Assembly (NCBI GenBank): GCA_937944445.1
Contig: CALDYP010000022.1
Location: forward strand, 42,800-106,799
Length of the DNA: 64,000 nucleotides
Origin: an uncultured Anaerolineae bacterium
GTDB taxonomy: Bacteria > Chloroflexota > Anaerolineae > Aggregatilineales > Phototrophicaceae
Direction of reading: 5' to 3'
Of this stretch, positions 8,892 through 17,963 are shown piece by piece. Made by a program: the position numbers and the translations under genes. The stretch's first letter is position 1. Each line of letters opens with the position of its first letter. The notes below the pieces were generated by a model, which had not been told where the DNA came from, made no database searches, and was given only the letters and a program-made list of their open reading frames with translations.

Positions 8892-10277
8892 GTGTCACCG
8901 GAAGAAATTTGGCAGGCCGCCAAGTCACAATTACAGATGCAGCTTGACCGCGCGTCCTATGAAACATGGGTCAAACAGGCGGAATTTGTGCGCTTTGACG
9001 CACAGGACAGTTTGTTCGTGATGAGCGCCCCCAGCAGCACGATCTGCGACATGCTCAACACGCGGCTGAACACCAAGATCGAGCGCATGCTCAGCCATCT
9101 TGCCAATCAGCCCGTGCGCGCCTTGTTCGAAGTCGTCCGCAAGGCCGAGCCGTCCATCGCGCCCCTTGCGCTCGACGACATGCCGCTGCTCAAGTTAGCC
9201 CCCTCACCTGAAGAGCCAATGCTCGACGCCCCCAGCATTGTAGAGTTGGTGCGCGCCCCACGCCTGCCCGGCCTGCCTGATGGCGACCTCAACGAGCGCT
9301 ACACCTTTGAACGCTTTGTCGTCAGCCCGCACAACCAGATGGTGCATCAGGCTGCTCGCGCTGTAGCCGAATCGCCGGGGCTGCTTTACAACCCCTTTTT
9401 GATCCACGGTGGCGTTGGCGTTGGCAAGACTCATCTGCTGCAAGCCATCGGCCATGAAGCTCGCAAGCGCGACAAACTCGTGCTGTACATTTCGTCTGAA
9501 GTGTTCGTCTCAGAGTTCGTGAGCGCCATTCGCAGCGGCCAAACCGCCATGTTCCGCCAGCGCTATCGCAGCGTAGACGTCCTGCTGCTAGACGATGTGC
9601 AGTTCTTCATGGGCAAGGAATCCACACAGGACGAGTTTTTCCACACGTATAACGCCCTGCTGCAATGGAACAAGCAAATCGTCATGGTGAGCGACCGCCA
9701 CCCGCGCGACTTGAACAACATCGACGAGCGGCTGCGGTCACGCTTTCAGGGAGGGCTGGTCTTGGACATCCAAGCGCCTGAACTGGAAACGCGCCGCTGC
9801 ATCGTTGAGATGTGGAGCGAGGAACGCAGCGTGAAGCTTCCGTCTGATGTCATCGAAGCGATCACGGCTGCGCCCGTCAGCGTGCGCGAGTTGGAAGGGC
9901 TGTTCATGCAGTTGTGCGCGCGCGCCATGATGGGAACCCTGCGCCGCGAGCACATCGACGCCCTCACGCGCCGCTATGGCCAACCGCGCGAGCGCCTGAC
10001 GCTAGAGCGCATCATTGAGATGACCGCGCAGAAGAGCGGCCTCCTCGTTGAAGACCTCATCGGCAAGAAGCGCAGTGAACCCATCAGCCAAGCTCGCCAG
10101 ATCGCCATGTACCTCTGCCGTGAGCTGACGACTTGCTCCTTGCCACAGATCGGCGACGCCTTCCAGCGCAACCACAGCACTGTCGTCCACGCCTGCAACA
10201 AGGTCATCGCCGACATGAACGATGACCCAATGTTCCGCGCGCGCGTCGACAAGATTCGCAAATCACTCGAGCGCTAA
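8892..10277 (+). CDS. dnaA: Chromosomal replication initiator DnaA
   Basis: DnaA binds DnaA boxes at oriC and opens the duplex. The protein (about 461 residues) has the four-domain layout. Domain I is N-terminal (EEIWQAAKSQLQ), with a linker at about 85-140. The AAA+ domain has Walker A GGVGVGKTHL near 172-181 and Walker B LLLDDVQFF near 232. The C-terminal DnaA-box-binding helix-turn-helix ends in RNHSTVVHACNKV. Two GTG codons are in frame, at 8889 and 8892. GGGGG at 8882-8886 is better spaced for 8892. The stop overlaps the convergent FKBP gene by four bases. The gene is flanked by a lipoprotein and FKBP rather than the usual dnaN/recF. Confidence 0.97.
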   Translation: MSPEEIWQAAKSQLQMQLDRASYETWVKQAEFVRFDAQDSLFVMSAPSSTICDMLNTRLNTKIERMLSHLANQPVRALFEVVRKAEPSIAPLALDDMPLLKLAPSPEEPMLDAPSIVELVRAPRLPGLPDGDLNERYTFERFVVSPHNQMVHQAARAVAESPGLLYNPFLIHGGVGVGKTHLLQAIGHEARKRDKLVLYISSEVFVSEFVSAIRSGQTAMFRQRYRSVDVLLLDDVQFFMGKESTQDEFFHTYNALLQWNKQIVMVSDRHPRDLNNIDERLRSRFQGGLVLDIQAPELETRRCIVEMWSEERSVKLPSDVIEAITAAPVSVRELEGLFMQLCARAMMGTLRREHIDALTRRYGQPRERLTLERIIEMTAQKSGLLVEDLIGKKRSEPISQARQIAMYLCRELTTCSLPQIGDAFQRNHSTVVHACNKVIADMNDDPMFRARVDKIRKSLER

Positions 10278-10666
10278 CGTACCGCGATCAGCTCCACTTC
10301 AAAGATCAGCGCAGCATACCCCGGAATGGGGCCGCCGGGCGTGCCGCGTTCTCCATAGCCCAATCGGTAGGGGATGAACAGCTCATACTTGGAGCCAACC
10401 GGCATCAACTGCAAGCCTTCCGTCCACCCGGCGATCACCCCATTCAGCGGGAAGCTGATCGTCTCGTTGCGACGGTAGCTGCTGTCGAACTCGCGCCCGT
10501 CGATGAACGTGCCGCGGTAGTGCACCTCAACGGTGCTGCGCGGGCCGGGCTTGGGGCCGTTGCCTTGTGTGATGACGCGGTATTGCAGCCCGCTGGCCGT
10601 CGTCTGCACGTCGGGGCGTTTGGCGTTGTCTGCGAGGAACTTCTCACCGTCTTCTTTGTGTCCCAT
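10274..10666 (-). CDS. FKBP-type peptidyl-prolyl cis-trans isomerase
   Basis: This enzyme speeds proline isomerisation in folding proteins. The 130-residue protein is a short N-terminal helix plus one FKBP domain. Family features include VEVHYRGTFIDGREFDSSY, the FPLNGVIAGWTEGLQLM core and IPYRLGYGERG. There is no signal peptide, so it is probably cytoplasmic. I chose the ATG at 10666 because AAGGAT lies about 8 bases before it; an upstream in-frame ATG at 10708 has no ribosome site. An extended -10 (TGTGCTACGAT on the minus strand) is at 10699-10709. Confidence 0.93.
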   Translation of the reverse strand: MGHKEDGEKFLADNAKRPDVQTTASGLQYRVITQGNGPKPGPRSTVEVHYRGTFIDGREFDSSYRRNETISFPLNGVIAGWTEGLQLMPVGSKYELFIPYRLGYGERGTPGGPIPGYAALIFEVELIAVR

Positions 10667-10698
10667 GAGGGTTATCCTTGTGCTGATTATGCGGTTCC

Positions 10699-10709
10699 AT
10701 CGTAGCACA
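10699..10709 (-). promoter_or_regulatory. Possible extended -10 promoter of FKBP gene
   Basis: On the minus strand TGTGC precedes TACGAT (hexamer at 10699-10704), about 33 bases before the ATG at 10666. It matches the TGTGCTAC pattern upstream of radA and of the 30908 gene. Confidence 0.4.
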
Positions 10710-10746
10710 CCCTAGCGCAGAATGCCTCTGTAACGTTAGAGTGAGA

Positions 10747-10776
10747 TTGTGAGGCGCGGCATCAAGCGCTTATAAT
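10747..10776 (+). promoter_or_regulatory. Promoter of Ser/Thr kinase gene
   Basis: TTGTGA (10747-10752), an 18-base spacer and a perfect TATAAT (10771-10776). The -10 contains the ATG at 10775, so that codon would not be in the transcript. This decides the kinase start in favour of 10811. Confidence 0.65.
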
Positions 10777-10810
10777 GATGCAGGCTTTGTCGAGGCGGGC
10801 GCAATTGTCT

Positions 10811-13039
10811 ATGTCGGACGAGTTTATCGGGGCCGTCGTCAACGGCTACGAAGTCCTCAGCCTGATCGGGGTAGGGGGCATGGCGCGGGTGTATCTGGCG
10901 CGCCAACAAAGCATGAACCGTCAGGTAGCGCTCAAGGTGCTGCCAATGCAGTTCGTGTCCGACGATACTTATTTGCAGCGCTTTCACCGTGAAGTAAAAA
11001 TCGTCTCTCAGCTTGAACACGCTCACATCGTTCCTGTGTATGACTACGGTGAGTATCAGGGCCAGCCTTACATCGTGATGCGCTACATGGCGGGCGGCAG
11101 CGTAGATGACATGCTCAACAAGGGCGCGATCCCGCTCGCGCGCATCGCGACGATCCTCGCTGAGATCGCCCCCGCGCTCGACCACGCCCACGCGAAAGGC
11201 GTGCTACACCGCGACCTCAAGCCCTCCAACGTGCTGCTGGACGAAGCCGGCAGCGCCTTCTTGAGCGATTTTGGCATCGCTCGGCTCAACGAAGGGCACG
11301 GCGCGACGATCACCACGCAGGGGGTCGTCGGCACGCCTAGCTACATGTCGCCTGAGCAGGCGCAGGGCAGAGAGATGGACGGGCGCAGCGACATCTACAG
11401 CTTGGGGGTCATGCTCTTTGAACTGGCCACGGGGCGCCGCCCATTTGAGGCCGACACGCCCTACAGCATCGCCGTGATGCAGGTCACTGCGCCGCCGCCC
11501 TCCCCCCGAGCCTACAACGCGGACATCTCGCTCGCGGTTGAGCGCGTCATCCTGCGCGCGCTGAGCAAAGACCCCAACGAGCGCCCTGCGCGCGCTGCAG
11601 ACCTCGTGGAGGCGCTGCGGCAGGCCATGCGCGAGCCAGACGCTGAGCCAACGCTGGAGTATGTGCGCCCGGTCGTGCCACCCGCGCCGATCTATGCGCC
11701 GCAGCCCCCCCCCAGCAGCGCCGCACCGCCGCGCTACGCCACACCACCGCCCAACTACAGCGCTGCCTCAGCCTACGCCCCACCCATGACAAGCGGAAAC
11801 TACACCGGCAAGCTGATTTCACCGCAGAAACCGCGGGTGAACCGCGCATGGGCTGGCGCGGTCATCGGCGGCGGGATCGGCTGCCTGTTCTTGATCGTCG
11901 TGGCGATCATCAGCATGATGGCGATGAGCGTCTTGCTGCCGGATCGCACCGTAAGCGTGCCGACTGTCAGCCCCGGCGCCGCGCCGCCAGTGGTCGCGCC
12001 GCCCAGCCAGCAAAGCCCTATCCGCCCCCCCCTCGGTGGATCCCCCACCCCCACGCTTGACCGAACCAGTGAGGCCGCCCGCGCCACGCTGCTCGCGCGC
12101 CAGACCAGCGCCGCCACCCCAGCCGTGCCAGCCTTGCCTACCACCCCCAACGGCGGACAAAGCGGTTCCTCCAGCGCAACCACGCCGACCGTCATCGCGC
12201 GCACAGTCAACCTCAACGCGGGGGTGCGCGAGCTGGGCGGAACCCTCGTCTATTCCGACCAACGCGGCCCCTATTTTCAGATCGTTGAGCTGAATCTGGC
12301 AACAGGGCGCGAACGACAGCTCACAAGCGGCAGCTACGACAGCAGCTACCCGGTCATCTCGCCAGATGGCCAGTGGATCGCTTTTCACTCCAACCGTGAC
12401 GGCAACTTCGAGATCTACGTGATGAACCGCGACGGCGGCGACGTGCAGCGGCTGACCAACAACAGCGTGATCGATCGGCTGCCCGGCTGGTCGCCCAACA
12501 GCGAATGGGTCGTCTACTCGTCAGACGTGCGCGGCAACGGCACGTATGACATCCTGCGCACGCGGCGCGACGGCAGCGTGACCGAAGTCCTCTTGACGGG
12601 CAACGAGCGCCAAAGCCACCCGCGCTACAGCCCCGACGGCCTCAACATCGTATTTACAACCGGCTCCGACTTGCTCGACGCCCGCACGTGGGAGATCGCC
12701 CGCCTTGACACACAAACTGGCCAAGTCACCCGCCTGACGAACAACAACTTGCGCGATGCCTCCCCCAGCTTCAGCCCAGACGGGCAGAAGATCCTCTACA
12801 TCACGTCGCTCGCTGAGGGGACGAACGCAGTTGCACTGATGGACTTGGACGGCAGCAACCAACAAATTTTGCTTAACGACAACCATAACAACTGGGCAGC
12901 GTCTTTTAGCCCAGATGGGCGATCCATCGTCTTCACCCGCGGCACAGGCGGCCAAGATCAGCTTTACGTGTTGGACATCGCCACTGGCAGCATCCGACAA
13001 GTGGCCAACAGCGGCAGCGCTGCCCACTGGGTCGAGTAG
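10811..13039 (+). CDS. PknB-type Ser/Thr protein kinase with TolB-like propeller
   Basis: The 742-residue transmembrane kinase has all catalytic motifs: glycine loop GVGGMARVY (about 20), VALKVL lysine (about 40), HRDLKPSN (about 132), DFG (about 152) and MSPEQ. A Pro/Ala-rich juxtamembrane stretch precedes one membrane helix at about 345-375. A second Pro/Ser/Thr-rich linker leads to an external domain of repeated SPDGxxIxF units, a TolB/PD40-type beta-propeller that probably binds a ligand or wall component. It should relay an envelope signal to cytoplasmic targets. An ATG at 10775 lies inside the -10 hexamer, so 10811 is preferred. No phosphatase gene is adjacent. Confidence 0.92.
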   Translation: MSDEFIGAVVNGYEVLSLIGVGGMARVYLARQQSMNRQVALKVLPMQFVSDDTYLQRFHREVKIVSQLEHAHIVPVYDYGEYQGQPYIVMRYMAGGSVDDMLNKGAIPLARIATILAEIAPALDHAHAKGVLHRDLKPSNVLLDEAGSAFLSDFGIARLNEGHGATITTQGVVGTPSYMSPEQAQGREMDGRSDIYSLGVMLFELATGRRPFEADTPYSIAVMQVTAPPPSPRAYNADISLAVERVILRALSKDPNERPARAADLVEALRQAMREPDAEPTLEYVRPVVPPAPIYAPQPPPSSAAPPRYATPPPNYSAASAYAPPMTSGNYTGKLISPQKPRVNRAWAGAVIGGGIGCLFLIVVAIISMMAMSVLLPDRTVSVPTVSPGAAPPVVAPPSQQSPIRPPLGGSPTPTLDRTSEAARATLLARQTSAATPAVPALPTTPNGGQSGSSSATTPTVIARTVNLNAGVRELGGTLVYSDQRGPYFQIVELNLATGRERQLTSGSYDSSYPVISPDGQWIAFHSNRDGNFEIYVMNRDGGDVQRLTNNSVIDRLPGWSPNSEWVVYSSDVRGNGTYDILRTRRDGSVTEVLLTGNERQSHPRYSPDGLNIVFTTGSDLLDARTWEIARLDTQTGQVTRLTNNNLRDASPSFSPDGQKILYITSLAEGTNAVALMDLDGSNQQILLNDNHNNWAASFSPDGRSIVFTRGTGGQDQLYVLDIATGSIRQVANSGSAAHWVE

Positions 13040-13075
13040 CGCAAGGCCGCTAACGTTCTATCTCGTGCGAAGTCC

Positions 13076-13819
13076 TCATCGCACGATGAGATACAGGCTG
13101 ATGATGAACAGCGCTGTGAGCATGATCTGCTCGAACAAGCGGGCGTTCATCCGTTGGACAGCGGCCCGCCCCAGCCACACCCCCAGCGGGATCAACACGA
13201 GCACGAGCGGGGTCTGTGCCAGCATGCTGAGGTCAGTGACCCCGCTCGCCAGATAACCCGGCACTTTGAGCGCGTTGATAACCGCAAAAAACAACGTCGT
13301 CGTGCCGATGAAGCTCAAGGGGGTCATGCTGGGCTGCATGAGCAAATAGGCGGTGAAGGGCGGCGCGCCCGCGTTGGCCAGCGCGCTAGCAAAGCCAGAC
13401 AAGCCGCCCGCCGCTGGCCCATGCCACCGACGCGGTTGATACGCCAGCGCCTTTAAACGCGGCTGCATGACGCGATAGACCACGGCGATCAGCGTCAGCA
13501 CGCCGATCACTCGCCCCAGCACTGCGCCGGGCAACGTGACCAGCAGCGCCGTCCCAGCCAACGCGCCGATCACCCCCAGCGGCAGCATCGCGCGGATGTA
13601 GCGCATGTCCCACGTTTGCCAGTAGAAGTACAGCGCGAACGCATCCGCGAACAGCAGCAGCGGCAGCACGATCCCTACCGCCTGCGCCGGCGGCAGCACC
13701 AACGACAGCAGCGGGGCCGTCAGCGCGACCGGAACAGGGCCGCCTAGCCCGCCTTTCGACAAACCGATCATGAACGCCGCCAGCGCCAAGACAAAAACTA
13801 TTTCCGTAGTTACGATCAT
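13076..13819 (-). CDS. TSUP (TauE/SafE) family membrane transporter
   Basis: The 247-residue protein is a chain of seven or eight hydrophobic segments with the TSUP hallmark IGLSKGGLGG near the N terminus and a related half-repeat later (GFASALANAGAPPF). Family members move sulfite, sulfoacetate or other small organosulfur anions out of or into the cell. The substrate here is unknown. The ATG at 13819 gives a normal family N terminus; an upstream in-frame ATG at 13885 would add an Arg/Leu-rich stretch unlike the family. It converges on the kinase gene with a 36-base gap. Confidence 0.88.
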   Translation of the reverse strand: MIVTTEIVFVLALAAFMIGLSKGGLGGPVPVALTAPLLSLVLPPAQAVGIVLPLLLFADAFALYFYWQTWDMRYIRAMLPLGVIGALAGTALLVTLPGAVLGRVIGVLTLIAVVYRVMQPRLKALAYQPRRWHGPAAGGLSGFASALANAGAPPFTAYLLMQPSMTPLSFIGTTTLFFAVINALKVPGYLASGVTDLSMLAQTPLVLVLIPLGVWLGRAAVQRMNARLFEQIMLTALFIISLYLIVR

Positions 13820-14164
13820 CAGTCTTGCTAACCTGAGCAAAGTCAGCAGCGGCAGCAGCCCGCCTGCACGCCCGCAGCAGGCCACTCCGATGCACCACCT
13901 TTCTGAACTCGCCCTATTCTACAGCATCGGCTTCAGTGAAGGTTCTGCCAGCTCAGACCAAAACCTCGCCTTGATTTACAGGGTATTCTAGGCGCTTACA
14001 GCTTATGAAACCGGGCACGCCGACCCGAGCCGCAACAGGATTTAAAATAAACGCAAAAATCCCTTAACAACGTATCGTTACTATTCGCAATGGTAGCCAC
14101 GGTTAAGCGTCTTACTTGTTGACGCTCAGCCAATATCGCACATTATTCATGAGGAGATAGCTGT
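13820..14164. other. Spacer before sugar ABC operon
   Basis: This 345-base region separates the divergent transporter gene and the sugar-binding-protein gene. It contains a short perfect inverted repeat, AACG-TAT-CGTT (14069-14079), which could be an operator for the sugar operon. GAGGAG at 14151-14156 is the ribosome site for the next gene. I see no convincing -35/-10 pair. Confidence 0.5.
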
Positions 14165-15511
14165 ATGCGTAAGTTGCCTTTGCTGTTTATTGCCGCATTG
14201 ATGGTGGCCGTTGCGCCGCTGTCTGCCCAAAGTGAGCAGATCACCGTTCGCTTCTGGCAGATCTTCAGCGATGCCCGCTTCGACTGGGTCAACCGGATCG
14301 CTGAAGAATTTGAAGCCATGTACCCCAACATCAACATCGAACCGCGCGCTTTCGGCAGCTATGAAGAACTGATCGACCAGTACACGCTGGCACGCGAACA
14401 GGGCAACCACCCCGAGCTGGCGATGATCTTCGAAGTCGGCACGCAGTTCGCCCGCGACACGGGCTGGTTCAAGTCGATTGCGGTGGCCATCGATGGCCGT
14501 GAGGAAATTCTCGGCCAGCCGACTGACCTGAGCGACATCATCGCCCCCGTGGCCAGCTACTACGTGCTCGATGGCTCGTTCACCTCGATGCCGTGGGCCA
14601 GCAGCTCGCCCATCATGTACGCCAACATGGACATGCTCGTAGAGCTGGGCTTGGCCAGCAGCGTCGAAGATGTGGACGCGCTGCCCAAGACGTGGCAGGA
14701 ACTGGAAGCCGCCTGCGAAGTCGTGCTGGCCGCTGGCAAGGATGGCTGCATCACGTGGCCGAACCACGGTTGGTTCTTCGAGCAGTGGGTTGCTCAGCAG
14801 AACGAAACGCTCGTCAACAACGGCAATGGTCGTCAAGGTCGTGCGACCGAAGTCAACCTGACGAGCGACGCCGCGATCAACGTGGCGAGCTGGTGGCAGG
14901 AGATGTACAACAAGGGCTACTACCTCTACACTGGCGTGCAGCGTGACTGGAACGGCACGACCCAAGCGCTGGCCGCGGATCGCGTCCCCTTCATCCTGAC
15001 GAGCAGCGCCGGCGTGCGCGGCATCACGGACGCCGCTAAAGAGCGCGGCGTGACCGTGCGCACCGCCCGCATGCCTTACGACGGCGAGGTTGGCTGGACG
15101 GGCAACATGATCGGCGGCGGCACGATCTGGCTGACCGACGGTCTGGCCCCTGAGGTGGAAGACGCCGCGCTGGCCTTCCTGTTGTACATGGTCAACACCG
15201 AGAACGCTGCCTCGTGGCATCAGATCAGCGGCTACCTGCCGATCCGTGAAAGCTCCATCGCGCTGCTGGAAGAGCAGGGCTGGTTCGAGGCCAACCCCAA
15301 CTTCCGCATCGCCAGCGATCAGATCAACAACAGCACGGTGACCCCGGCTACCTCCGGCGCGCTGTTCGGCACGTTCATCCCGACGCGTGACCTCGTCACA
15401 CAGGCGATGGAAGACTTGATGCTGGTTGGTGGCGACCCGGCGGCGGTGCTGGCCGAGGCTGAAGCCGACGCCAACCTGCTGCTGGCCGAGTACAACCTGC
15501 TGAACGAATAG
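14165..15511 (+). CDS. Sugar ABC transporter substrate-binding protein (family 1)
   Basis: The 448-residue exported protein has a Sec signal (MRKLPLLFIAALMVAV, cleavage likely near SAQ) and no lipobox. It matches the extracellular solute-binding family 1, UgpB/MalE-like: VRFWQIFSD start, FEAMYPNINIE, then SMPWASSSPIMYANMDML and the Trp-rich C-terminal lobe. It should capture a sugar or glycerophosphodiester for the two downstream permeases. GAGGAG lies 9 bases before the ATG. A strong hairpin with a T tract follows the gene, which may hold expression of the permeases below that of the binding protein. The substrate is not identifiable. Confidence 0.9.
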   Translation: MRKLPLLFIAALMVAVAPLSAQSEQITVRFWQIFSDARFDWVNRIAEEFEAMYPNINIEPRAFGSYEELIDQYTLAREQGNHPELAMIFEVGTQFARDTGWFKSIAVAIDGREEILGQPTDLSDIIAPVASYYVLDGSFTSMPWASSSPIMYANMDMLVELGLASSVEDVDALPKTWQELEAACEVVLAAGKDGCITWPNHGWFFEQWVAQQNETLVNNGNGRQGRATEVNLTSDAAINVASWWQEMYNKGYYLYTGVQRDWNGTTQALAADRVPFILTSSAGVRGITDAAKERGVTVRTARMPYDGEVGWTGNMIGGGTIWLTDGLAPEVEDAALAFLLYMVNTENAASWHQISGYLPIRESSIALLEEQGWFEANPNFRIASDQINNSTVTPATSGALFGTFIPTRDLVTQAMEDLMLVGGDPAAVLAEAEADANLLLAEYNLLNE

Positions 15512-15529
15512 GCTTCAACTCGTAAGCTG

Positions 15530-15558
15530 GGGGGAGCGGTGAAAACCCTCCCCCTTTT
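15530..15558 (+). terminator. Intercistronic terminator-like hairpin after binding protein
   Basis: Stem GGGGGAG (15530-15536) with CTCCCCC (15548-15554), an 11-base loop, then TTTT. It lies between the binding-protein and permease genes, so it probably acts as a partial terminator or RNA-stabilising element. Confidence 0.6.
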
Positions 15559-15582
15559 GCTGTCTGATGGCAGTTCCAACGC

Positions 15583-15588
15583 TATAAT
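15583..15588 (+). promoter_or_regulatory. Possible internal -10 before permease gene
   Basis: A perfect TATAAT stands 39 bases before the permease start, just after the hairpin. No good -35 is seen at the right spacing, so it may be a weak internal promoter. Confidence 0.35.
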
Positions 15589-15626
15589 CTCCATCATTAG
15601 TTTGTCTCAAGGCGAGGGTTAAACGA

Positions 15627-16970
15627 ATGTCGCCGCTTCTCATCACACTAGTCGCAGCGCTGGTCGGCGCACTTCTGCTCGCACGTGGATTCGCACGCAG
15701 CCAACGCCCGCCCCTCATGGGCGCACTGCTCGGAGCCATCGCTGGGGCCATCGGCCCACAGATCTTCATGGTTCCGATTGAGTACTGCTCGCTGGAGCCA
15801 GAAAATCACGTCTTCTTTCAACTGATCATCCTCAACCAGCCGATTATCGTCAACGCTGTGCTAGTGCTGACGTTTATCCTCATCGCCATCGGGGTTTGGG
15901 CGCTGCTGCTGCTCTTCGACCGTGCCCACGATCAGATCCACCGCACTGGCCACCTGCTGCCAACCCTCGACATGCCACATGGCGCGTTCCGCGGGTGGGG
16001 CGCAATGCCGTGGCTGCTGCTCGCCCCGACGTTGATCGTGCTGCTGCTCTTCACCTATTACCCTGCGCTCAACACCTTGACGCTTTCGACGCAGCTTGCG
16101 CGTTTGGGCGTCCCGCGCACTGCGCCCGTGTGTTTGAACAACTTTGCCACGCTCATTACTGGCCCGCGCCAGAACGCCGAGTACTACATCCTGAGCGAGA
16201 TGCCGCCCGACGTCCGCGCGCGGGGTGCAGCTGAACTGCCCAACCAGTTTGTGTTGGTGGGGTGGCGCAACGCCGCCTACATGGACAGCCTCTCGACCAG
16301 CTTGTTCTTATCGTTCTTCATTGTGCTCTTCGCCAACGTGTTCGGCTTGTTGATCGCGCTCGCCAGCTATCAGCCGGTCAAAGGCGCGCGCATTTATCGA
16401 ACGCTGCTCATCTGGCCGTATGCGCTGTCAGCAGTCGTGAGCGGCGTCGTGTTCTACAACTTGTTCAACCCGATTACGGGCATCATCAACTACACGCTGG
16501 GCTTGGTCGGCATTCCGGGCGTGCGCTGGCTGTTAGAGCCGTCGATTGCGCCGTGGGTGGTCGTGTTCGCCGCCACGTGGAACGTGCTAGGCTTCAACCT
16601 GCTGTTCTACATCGCCGGCTTGCAGAACGTCCCCAAAGACCTGCTTGAGGCCGCCGCTATCGACGGAGCGAACGTGTTCCAACGCTTCTGGACGATCACA
16701 ATCCCGATGCTCTCGCCATTCATCTTCTTCCTGATCTTCACCAACTTGACGTATTCGTTCTTCGATCTATTCGGCCTGATCGACAACTTGACGACAGGCG
16801 GCCCTTCCCGCGCCACCACCAACTTGATCTACGACATCTACGTAACCGGCATCCAGAACAAGGACTTAGGCCGCGCGGCGGCGCAGTCCCTCGTCCTGCT
16901 GTTGATCGTCATCGGCCTGACGGTGGCCCAGTTCCGCCTACTAGGTCGTCGTGTGAACTACGGAGCGTAA
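15627..16970 (+). CDS. Sugar ABC transporter permease (MalF/UgpA type)
   Basis: One of two membrane subunits of the binding-protein-dependent importer. The 447-residue protein has the EAA loop that docks the ATPase, EAAAIDGANVFQRFWTITIP, near residue 345. It is longer than typical UgpA (about 290 residues). The extra N-terminal part of about 120 residues contains two or three additional membrane segments, and a large non-membrane loop of about 70 residues lies between later helices. It is followed after three bases by the partner permease. No ATPase is encoded here; such systems often share an MsmK/UgpC-type ATPase encoded elsewhere. Confidence 0.9.
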   Translation: MSPLLITLVAALVGALLLARGFARSQRPPLMGALLGAIAGAIGPQIFMVPIEYCSLEPENHVFFQLIILNQPIIVNAVLVLTFILIAIGVWALLLLFDRAHDQIHRTGHLLPTLDMPHGAFRGWGAMPWLLLAPTLIVLLLFTYYPALNTLTLSTQLARLGVPRTAPVCLNNFATLITGPRQNAEYYILSEMPPDVRARGAAELPNQFVLVGWRNAAYMDSLSTSLFLSFFIVLFANVFGLLIALASYQPVKGARIYRTLLIWPYALSAVVSGVVFYNLFNPITGIINYTLGLVGIPGVRWLLEPSIAPWVVVFAATWNVLGFNLLFYIAGLQNVPKDLLEAAAIDGANVFQRFWTITIPMLSPFIFFLIFTNLTYSFFDLFGLIDNLTTGGPSRATTNLIYDIYVTGIQNKDLGRAAAQSLVLLLIVIGLTVAQFRLLGRRVNYGA

Positions 16971-16973
16971 CTT

Positions 16974-17861
16974 ATGAGCACCCTCACCCAAACATCCGTT
17001 AGCGCACCCACCGCCGAAAAGCGCAAGAACAAGTCATGGGTGGCGCGCCTGTGGCCAGAGCGCTGGTACGTCCACCTCGCGCTGATTGTGTCCATCGTGA
17101 TCCTCGGCTTCCCAGTGTATTACGCGATCGTCGTCAGCACGCAGACCAACGCCCAAGTGTTCGCCTATCAGATGATCCCCGGCGATGCGTTTGAGGCCAA
17201 CCTGCGCCAAGTGATGAACCAAAACATCTGGCAGTACATGACAAACAGCGTCCTCGTCTCGTTGGGCGTGGCCGGCGCGAAAACCCTGCTCTCGCTGTTG
17301 GCGGGCTTGGCCATCGTCTACTTCCGCTTCCCAGCCAAAACCCTGATCTTCGGCTTCATCTTGATCACGTTGATGATGCCGCAGGACGTGCTCATCATCG
17401 GGCTGTTCCGCTTCGTGGCGGGCGATCTAGGCTGGGGTGACACCTATCAAGCCCTCGTCATCCCGCTGGCGGCCAGCGCAACCGGCGTATTCCTGTTCCG
17501 TCAGCACTTCACCAGCATCAGCCCAGAGCTGAGCGAGGCTGCCCAGCTCGACGGCGCGAACCCAATTCAGTTTCTGTTCCGCGTCCTCGTGCCGATGAGT
17601 TGGAACACCATCAGCGCACTGGCCATCATCATGTTCTTGGCGGGGTGGAACCAATACCTCTGGCCGCGCATGATCATCAGCACCGAGGCCAACCAAGTGA
17701 TCCAAGTCGGGCTGCGGCGGCTGCTGAGCGGCGCTGAAACCGGCGAGACCTTCGGCCCGCTCATGTTGGGCGCGGTGATTGCCAGCATCCCACCGATTAT
17801 CGTCTTCATCCTAATGCAGAAACAGTTCATGAGCGGGTTCTCGCTCACGCGCGACAAATGA
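16974..17861 (+). CDS. Sugar ABC transporter permease (MalG/UgpE type)
   Basis: Second membrane subunit of the importer, 295 residues, six predicted membrane segments. The EAA loop is EAAQLDGANPIQFLFRVLVP (about residue 190). It has normal family length and a short polar, Lys-rich N-terminal tail. GGAG lies about 10 bases before the ATG. It is the last gene of the three-gene operon and is followed by a 12-bp hairpin. The substrate is unresolved. Confidence 0.92.
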   Translation: MSTLTQTSVSAPTAEKRKNKSWVARLWPERWYVHLALIVSIVILGFPVYYAIVVSTQTNAQVFAYQMIPGDAFEANLRQVMNQNIWQYMTNSVLVSLGVAGAKTLLSLLAGLAIVYFRFPAKTLIFGFILITLMMPQDVLIIGLFRFVAGDLGWGDTYQALVIPLAASATGVFLFRQHFTSISPELSEAAQLDGANPIQFLFRVLVPMSWNTISALAIIMFLAGWNQYLWPRMIISTEANQVIQVGLRRLLSGAETGETFGPLMLGAVIASIPPIIVFILMQKQFMSGFSLTRDK

Positions 17862-17873
17862 TCCTCACAGAGT

Positions 17874-17930
17874 CGTTATGCTTCAGTTAATGTGCCGTGG
17901 TTGAAAAAGCAGCCGCGGCACGTTATGCTT
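17874..17930 (+). terminator. Long hairpin flanked by a direct repeat
   Basis: A 12-bp stem (17892-17903 with 17910-17921, two G-T pairs) closes a six-base loop AAAAAG. There is no T tract after it. The hairpin is bracketed by the exact 10-mer CGTTATGCTT at 17874-17883 and 17921-17930. It lies 30 bases after the permease stop, so it may end or stabilise the operon mRNA. Confidence 0.6.
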
Positions 17931-17963
17931 GGCTCTTGGTGACGAAATCGTGGGGCAACCGTA

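Noticed and set aside
14119..14149. TTGACG...TATTCA promoter for the sugar operon
   Set aside because: The spacing is 19 bases and the -10 abuts the ribosome site at 14151, leaving no room for a leader.
15627..17861. Naming the importer ugpAE (glycerol-3-phosphate)
   Set aside because: The family fits, but no ugpC, ugpQ or other glycerophosphodiester gene is nearby and the binding site cannot be read with confidence.
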